From: Chromera velia
Taxonomy: Eukaryota > Sar > Chromeraceae
Length of the DNA stretch: 11,846 nt
Direction of reading: 5' to 3'
Assembly (NCBI GenBank): GCA_018398765.1
Contig: JAHBMJ010002296.1
Span: forward strand, 1 to 11,846
The notes beneath the pieces are model-generated. The model was given only the letters and a program-made list of their open reading frames with translations. It made no database searches and had not been told where the DNA came from. The position numbers and the translations under genes were made by a program. Position 1 is the stretch's first letter. Each line of letters opens with the position of its first letter. This document shows, one piece after another, positions 7,242 through 11,846 of the stretch.

Positions 7242-8829
7242 GCCGTCTCACTTTCTCTCGCTGCATGGCTTTCCCTGTAGCTCTCTCGTTTTCAGACTGT
7301 TTCTCTCTTCTTCCTTTTGCTTGCTTGTGAGCGGTTTTTTCATTGAGTAATCGGGAACCTGACTGGTTGATTAATTGATTGATTGGGTGCAGAGTCTCCC
7401 GAGAGAGTTCGCACGGCTGCGAGTCCTGACGGACGTGAACCTGGAGGGATGTCCCTTGAAGGAGTCCATAAGGGTCGCATACGCAGGGGGGGTCCTCTCT
7501 CTGTTCAGATACTTGCAGAGAAAGGACGAGAGGCAGACCCTCAAAGGAGAACTTCTGAGACTCCTCAAAGAGGATATCTACCCTTTCACACCCAGGTCGG
7601 AGGGAGCGGGCTGTTCCGAGCTAACCAGGGAGCGTGTGCTGACATGCGCTTATCTTCCCCCCCCCCTTGTTTCTCTTCAGTGATTGCCCCCGTGAATTCG
7701 CATGTCTTCCTTCCTGCAGGGAGAGTCTCGAGCGAGCTGCACGCGCAGTGTTTGAGGAACTGAAAGACTTCAACAGTCGGGAGCTGAAGAAGCTCCTCAA
7801 GAATGCAGGCCGAATATTCCCAAAACAGGTAGAGGACCTCAACCCCCAAGAGGCCAGGTCGGTGGATCAGTTCGTAGGTGGGTGGGTTGGTCGATGGGCA
7901 GGCAGGTGGGTAGTGCGACAGTGGAGGCATTGACAGCAATGGAGGGGAAAGGACCAGTGGAGAAAGGAGAAGAAGTTTGTGTTGAGAGAAGGAGATGACG
8001 GAAAACACGTTGATTTCATTCTGTGTGGTTTGCAACTGGGTAAAAGAACAAAATGTATGAAAGGTTGTTGGAAGCTCCTCAGTGTCAGGGGCACAATCTG
8101 GATATGACCTCGAGAGGGCCTCTGCAGGATTCGGATGGGAAGAAGTTCGTGATTTTCACTTCTTCAAGCTCTATGTGTGTGTACATGTGCCCTCCACCTT
8201 TGCGTAAGTGTGTGTATACGTTGATGCCTCATGCTGATTGTTGATGCAGAACTTCCCTCCGTCAGTATGTTGAGGAGGAGGAGGAACGGAACTCTATGGG
8301 CAGGCTCACTCTGGAGTTGAGAGCTGTCAGTCTTCTCTTCTCCCCTCTCACATTTTCCTCCTCTTCTCTTACTCTTTTCTTCTCTGTATAGGAGTCGAGG
8401 TATACGTGACTCACTTTTCTCCTCCGTCGTCTTTGCACGCTGTCTCTTCACGTTTTCACACTACCCAGCTGCAAAAAAGAGGGAGAAACACATATTTAGT
8501 ACTCAGAAAAAATGTCAAGAATAGACACTCCGTGCCATGGCACCGTCCCGTCCTCATGTTATTTTTGGGCTTTCCCATCCGTTCCCCCTCTCTTGTGTCT
8601 CTTTGATTGCCTTCAGTGCTTTCCCGAGGAGCCCCTCGACTCTGTCGGAGCAATGGCAGCGGAACTCCACAAGGCACTGCCAGAGGAGAGCGATCGGCGG
8701 GTCCGTCCCTCTGTCTGCTTTTTTGCCTGTCTGCTTATCTCTCTGTGGGTCTCATGCCTGTCTCTCTTGCCCCCCCTCGTCTGCATTCTGTTGTCGTTCG
8801 GGGACACTACGGACGTGTGCGTACTTTCG

Positions 8830-8873
<44 letters not shown>

Positions 8874-10316
8874 CCGCAACTGATGTGTTGAAAGGATGGC
8901 CGCGCCCATCTCTGCGTATGTTTCCCGATTCCCTTTGTTCCTGCTTGCTTGCAGGAAGTTCTTGCATTGAGAAGCAAACTGCTCCCGAAGGACGTGAAGC
9001 AGTTTGATGGAACCAAGGTGAGTTTTCTCTTGTTTTCTTTCTGAGAAAAAGAAAACATGCACCATGAATGGAAGGGGCCTATGTCCTTTTCAGTCGCATG
9101 CTCAGATTTGTATACAAGATCTTCACAGAAATCTTCCACATCAAGGAAAGAAGAATGAAAAGTCATTCGATCGTTATCAAGAGTTTGCTTGCTCCTTATC
9201 GGTACACTCATGAAGAGCCGATGAGAGTACCGGTCAGCCGCCAATGCCTCTCTGACCCCCTTTCTTCTCCTTGTCTCTCGTGTGTCAGGTGAGAGCGGAC
9301 CTGGAAACTCTCAGGGGAGAGAGGACGCAGAGGAAAATTGCGGTGGCGGTGCGAAATCTGTACAGAGACGCGGGTGGGTTGATGGATGGGTGGGAGAATC
9401 GACACGGGGGGAGGGTCAATGTGTTTTGAGGCAGAAAGACTTTTGAGATCCAACATCTTGGCGAAGAATTTGTTTTTTGTTGATTTTCTTGAGGGAAACG
9501 ACTCAGATAATTTTCGAGACGCAGAGGTTCCAGAAAGCCAAATCTTTCGATGCATTCTCCAAAAGACAGCCGATCTTCTCTGTCTCGTTCCCTCCCGACT
9601 GATGCCTGTCTGCGCAATCGATGTTCTGTCCTGCATGCCCACATGCAGAGAATGCGAAGGTGGAGAACCTGAGTGGAAGGCTGGCAGCTGCAATTCTTCA
9701 GGAGATCAAGGGAAACAACAACAATGGGATCGTGAAGGCGGTCACACTGGAGGGACTGGGGGCATCGTCCTCAACAGGGTCGAAGGGAAAGGGGGGGACC
9801 GTGAAGATCCCTTCCTCGACCCTCAGACTCTTGCAGGGAGCGGTGAGTGAGTGACTTCCTTCATTTGATTGTGAATGTCGATTGTCATGCCTTGTCATTA
9901 GCCTACGTCTCATCTTGAAGCCCGTAGATTTACCTGCCGTATATTCACGCATTCAAACGCTTCCTGTTAATTGATTCCTTTGAGTGTGAGTAGGAAGGCA
10001 CTTTGTTCTCTTGGACACGACATTTTTCGTGTACAGATTCTTTCTTTGTCTGGATCAGAGGCTGCCGGCAATCATCGGAATTCTGTCACTGCCTCTCGGT
10101 CGATAGATGCATGCAGTCGGGGTCCATTGACTGATTTCCGGTTTCCCGACTCTTTGCTTGCAGCTGCCTCAGCTTCTTCCGGCAGATATCGACAGTGCTC
10201 TGGAGATCGAACCCGAAAATCTTCTCGTGCCGAAAACGAAGGAGACAGAAGGAGAGGGGGAAGAGAAGGAAAGAGAGGGAGACGAAGCGACCCAAGCCGT
10301 CACAGCACCAGCGTAA
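6486..10316 (+). CDS. Leucine-rich-repeat protein with helical, charged C-terminal region, twelve exons
   Basis: Exons: 6486-6513, 6603-6718, 7031-7186, 7393-7595, 7720-7877, 8128-8176, 8250-8325, 8617-8700, 8955-9017, 9289-9373, 9649-9842, 10164-10316. All introns are GT-AG. The joined frame is 1365 nt, about 454 aa, starting MLHDTEVERR at the first ATG after an in-frame stop at 6405. Residues 21-112 are four LRRs of exactly 23 residues; repeat 3 is RQLYVNDNPLETLPVELSTT and onward. They have the LxxLxVxxNxLxxLP pattern of intracellular LRR proteins, likely a protein-binding surface. Residues 126-220 are helical and charged (FRYLQRKDERQTLKGELLRL, EELKDFNSRELKKLLKNAG). Residues 250-360 are probably coiled coil (EVLALRSKLLPKDVKQF, VRADLETLRGERTQRKIAVA). 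The end is acidic (about 428-446). There is no signal peptide, membrane segment or catalytic domain. Exon 5's end and exon 6's start are uncertain: 7873 joined to 8064 also keeps frame and gives 474 aa. The precise LRR relative is unknown. Confidence 0.8.
6588..6599. promoter_or_regulatory. TGACGTCACGTG composite palindrome in intron 1
   Basis: A perfect TGACGTCA (6588-6595) overlaps a perfect CACGTG (6594-6599), a few bases before the intron 1 acceptor of the LRR gene. These are known binding words of bZIP and bHLH/bZIP factors in other eukaryotes. Function here is unproven, and part of the sequence simply forms the acceptor CACGTGCAG. Confidence 0.25.
7205..7239. repeat. CT microsatellite in intron 3
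   Basis: A pure (CT)n run of about 17 units lies 18 bases after the intron 3 donor of the LRR gene. On the plus strand it is pyrimidine-rich and could assist or confuse acceptor recognition. Confidence 0.9.
8831..8870. repeat. TG microsatellite in intron 8
   Basis: A pure (TG)n run of 20 units lies inside intron 8 (8701-8954) of the LRR gene. The open frames over it on both strands (Val-Cys and Thr-His repeats) are translation of the microsatellite. Confidence 0.9.
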
Positions 10317-11374
10317 ACTCCTGGTATTGATGTTAATCTATGTTCTCAACAACGCAGGCTAAGGTTTGGCACCAAAGTTTCAAATTTCATTTTACCATCA
10401 CAATTTTGGCAGATCTACTTGCCCACAGATCTGTCATTGTGGATCAGAAGTGGAGTGGGAAGTACTGCATGGACTGGATCTCTAGCTGGATCTACATGAT
10501 ATGAGTGCTGTGCCTCAAAGGATACAGAAATTTATATCAACATCTGAATGAAGGTTTGCTGAGGAGAGGGAAACAGCTCGCTAAGCAATCTTTTTTATTG
10601 ATTGGAGTTGACCAACAGATTTTAATTACAGTTATGACTGAGTCGTCAAATTGATTGGTAAATCATTCTTTCCCTAGTTGTTTCCATGAGACCAGCATAC
10701 AGGCAAAAGCAGTTTAACATATGCCATATATCCAAATCTGTATTGCTAATGCGGCTATTGTTATTTATATGCTATATATTGTTAGAGAGTATTATTAAAT
10801 TTATACATAGTATGCGTACATATAGCATGTTGAACTTAAGTACTCATGCAGTATTAAAAACTGTAGTGGTTTCCTCTAGGGTTTCTTTATACTACTAAAT
10901 CTAGTTGTAATACATGCACCTAAGCTAAAACTTTATCTTAAAAATATAGTAAAAGAATTTCAATGATCATAAATGAAGCCTCACGTTTAGACTTTTAAAA
11001 ATATATCCAAAGAAATATAGTAAAAATAGTTTAAATCGACAAGGCGTGCATGCTCATAGACTGCCAGGAGCTCGGCTCCACCTGGCTTAGTCATTCATTC
11101 ATTTATTCAAATCTAAACTAAAATCTAGATTTGATTTTTTTAAACAAAAAATAATGTTGTGTTTACGCAACTTTGTTAAAAGCCTGAATGAATTATTACT
11201 ATGCCACATGGTTGTACTGCACATTTTTCTAGTATCTCTGTACGTCGTTTTCTAGGTCGCTTTATTAATTTTCAAGTGATTCCATAATTGGGACGACAAA
11301 ACAGCTATATAAAATAGTAATCCTTTTGTTAAACGTGCCACAGTTTAGGTATTTACATTGAGTCATTGACTTAG
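10317..11374. other. AT-rich intergenic stretch, small hairpin inside
   Basis: After the LRR stop codon the DNA becomes AT-rich and no frame has coding character; the 70-codon plus frame at 10686-10898 is low-complexity. A GC-rich hairpin stands out at 11063-11086, where GCCAGG pairs with CCTGGC around a 12-base loop that itself contains GAGC/GCTC. (ATTC)n wording follows at 11091-11107. Confidence 0.5.
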
Positions 11375-11827
11375 AGGACATACTCCAATGTAGACTCGGA
11401 GAGTCTCAGGCTACTAGAGACGCTTCGAAGTATGGAACAGTGCCATTGATGGCCCTCTTCTTCTTCTTCTGCAAGTACCTGTCTCATTCAAGTTCCGTTC
11501 CGTCCGTCACGGTACAATCTCAGACATTGCCCCGCACAAAGCATATATTATAGAATTAAACAGACATACGAACAGAAACAATAATGTCACTCGAGAACTG
11601 TAACAAAGGGTCGATCTGGCCTCTCTGGAGAAGGTGAGAGGACTAATGCTGAGCACATGCCCAGGCACTTTCTGACCCTGCCCCCTCCCTCCATTTCCGT
11701 CAATTGCTCCCCGGAGGCCCTCGCCTTCACAGGTCGCAGACATTTCTGCTTAGGTATCTGGACAGGCTTGGAAAATGGGGGTACGATGAAAAGTTCAACG
11801 TGCATCACTCATCAATGCAGCTTCGCT
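11375..11827 (+). CDS. Two candidate exons of a gene leaving the window (partial)
   Basis: Candidate exon A (11375-11474) follows GACTTAG and is open in a frame containing DILQCRLGESQATRD and then the hydrophobic stretch TVPLMALFFFFCK. Candidate exon B (11733-11827) follows a pyrimidine-rich tract ending TTCACAG, encodes SQTFLLRYLDRLGKWGYDEK and on to FNVHHSSMQLR, and ends at a strong donor (CGCT|GTAAGT). Joining A to B (donor GTACCT, phase 2) keeps the frame open. A hydrophobic helix followed by LLRYLxRLGKW is reminiscent of PqiA-like membrane proteins, but the key residues after the tryptophan differ, so this is only a hint. The donor of exon A is not certain and the gene starts upstream of A or in unseen exons. 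Minus-strand frames at 11507-11808 overlap B and look less convincing. Confidence 0.4.
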
Positions 11828-11846
11828 GTAAGTGCCTCGGCGGGGG

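Noticed and set aside
6980-7330. Continuous 116-codon open frame as a single-exon gene
   Set aside because: Only 7031-7186 is coding; the rest is flanking intron, including translated CT microsatellite.
8395-8402. Eight-base micro-exon GAGTCGAG between TATAG and GTATAC
   Set aside because: Including it shifts the next exon (8617) into a Ser/Arg-rich frame, while skipping it keeps the helical Glu-rich frame that continues into exon 9.
8512-9065. Overlapping frames rich in Val-Cys or Thr-His repeats
   Set aside because: They translate the TG microsatellite in intron 8.
11507-11808. Two minus-strand open frames at the right edge
   Set aside because: No clear acceptor or donor on that strand; the plus-strand exon 11733-11827 with its GTAAGT donor is the better reading.
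1-11846. CRISPR array, tRNA, rRNA, transposase or phage gene
   Set aside because: No regularly spaced repeats with unique spacers, no tRNA arms and no recognisable enzyme of these types were seen on either strand.

Overview
The window is nuclear DNA from a eukaryote, probably a unicellular alga or protist. The coding signal is split into short GC-rich exons separated by spliceosomal GT-AG introns of about 70-320 nt, most ending in TGCAG. Intergenic DNA is AT-rich and carries microsatellites and palindromic repeats. There are no operons, Shine-Dalgarno sites or tRNA/rRNA genes. The intron density and the TGCAG/TGCATGCAG acceptors fit a chromerid or coccidian-like alveolate (Chromera is one possibility), but that is inference from style, not from a marker gene.

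Layout from left to right. A probable terminal exon of a minus-strand gene lies at 369-555, followed by about 1.3 kb of AT-rich DNA with a foldback repeat near 1440-1580. A plus-strand, mostly intronless hypothetical gene (1939-2812) has a one-base frame break. Next come a CA microsatellite, a second palindrome-rich repeat (3352-3620) and a GA/GACA low-complexity block (3709-4135). A minus-strand terminal exon sits at 4254-4409, and a long polypyrimidine tract at about 4975-5165.

The two best gene models are divergent. On the minus strand, 5985-5238 encodes a 129-residue protein with a signal peptide in three exons. On the plus strand, 6486-10316 encodes a leucine-rich-repeat protein of about 454 residues in twelve exons. 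Its four LRRs keep an exact 23-residue period across the splice junctions, and a charged helical region and an acidic tail follow. They share a 500-bp intergenic region that may be a bidirectional promoter. After about 1 kb of AT-rich DNA, two candidate plus-strand exons (11375-11474 and 11733-11827) begin a gene that leaves the window.

No metabolic pathway, defence system or mobile element with a recognisable enzyme was found. Most long open frames in the low-complexity blocks are not genes. All exon models come from reading splice signals and frame by eye and have no transcript support.
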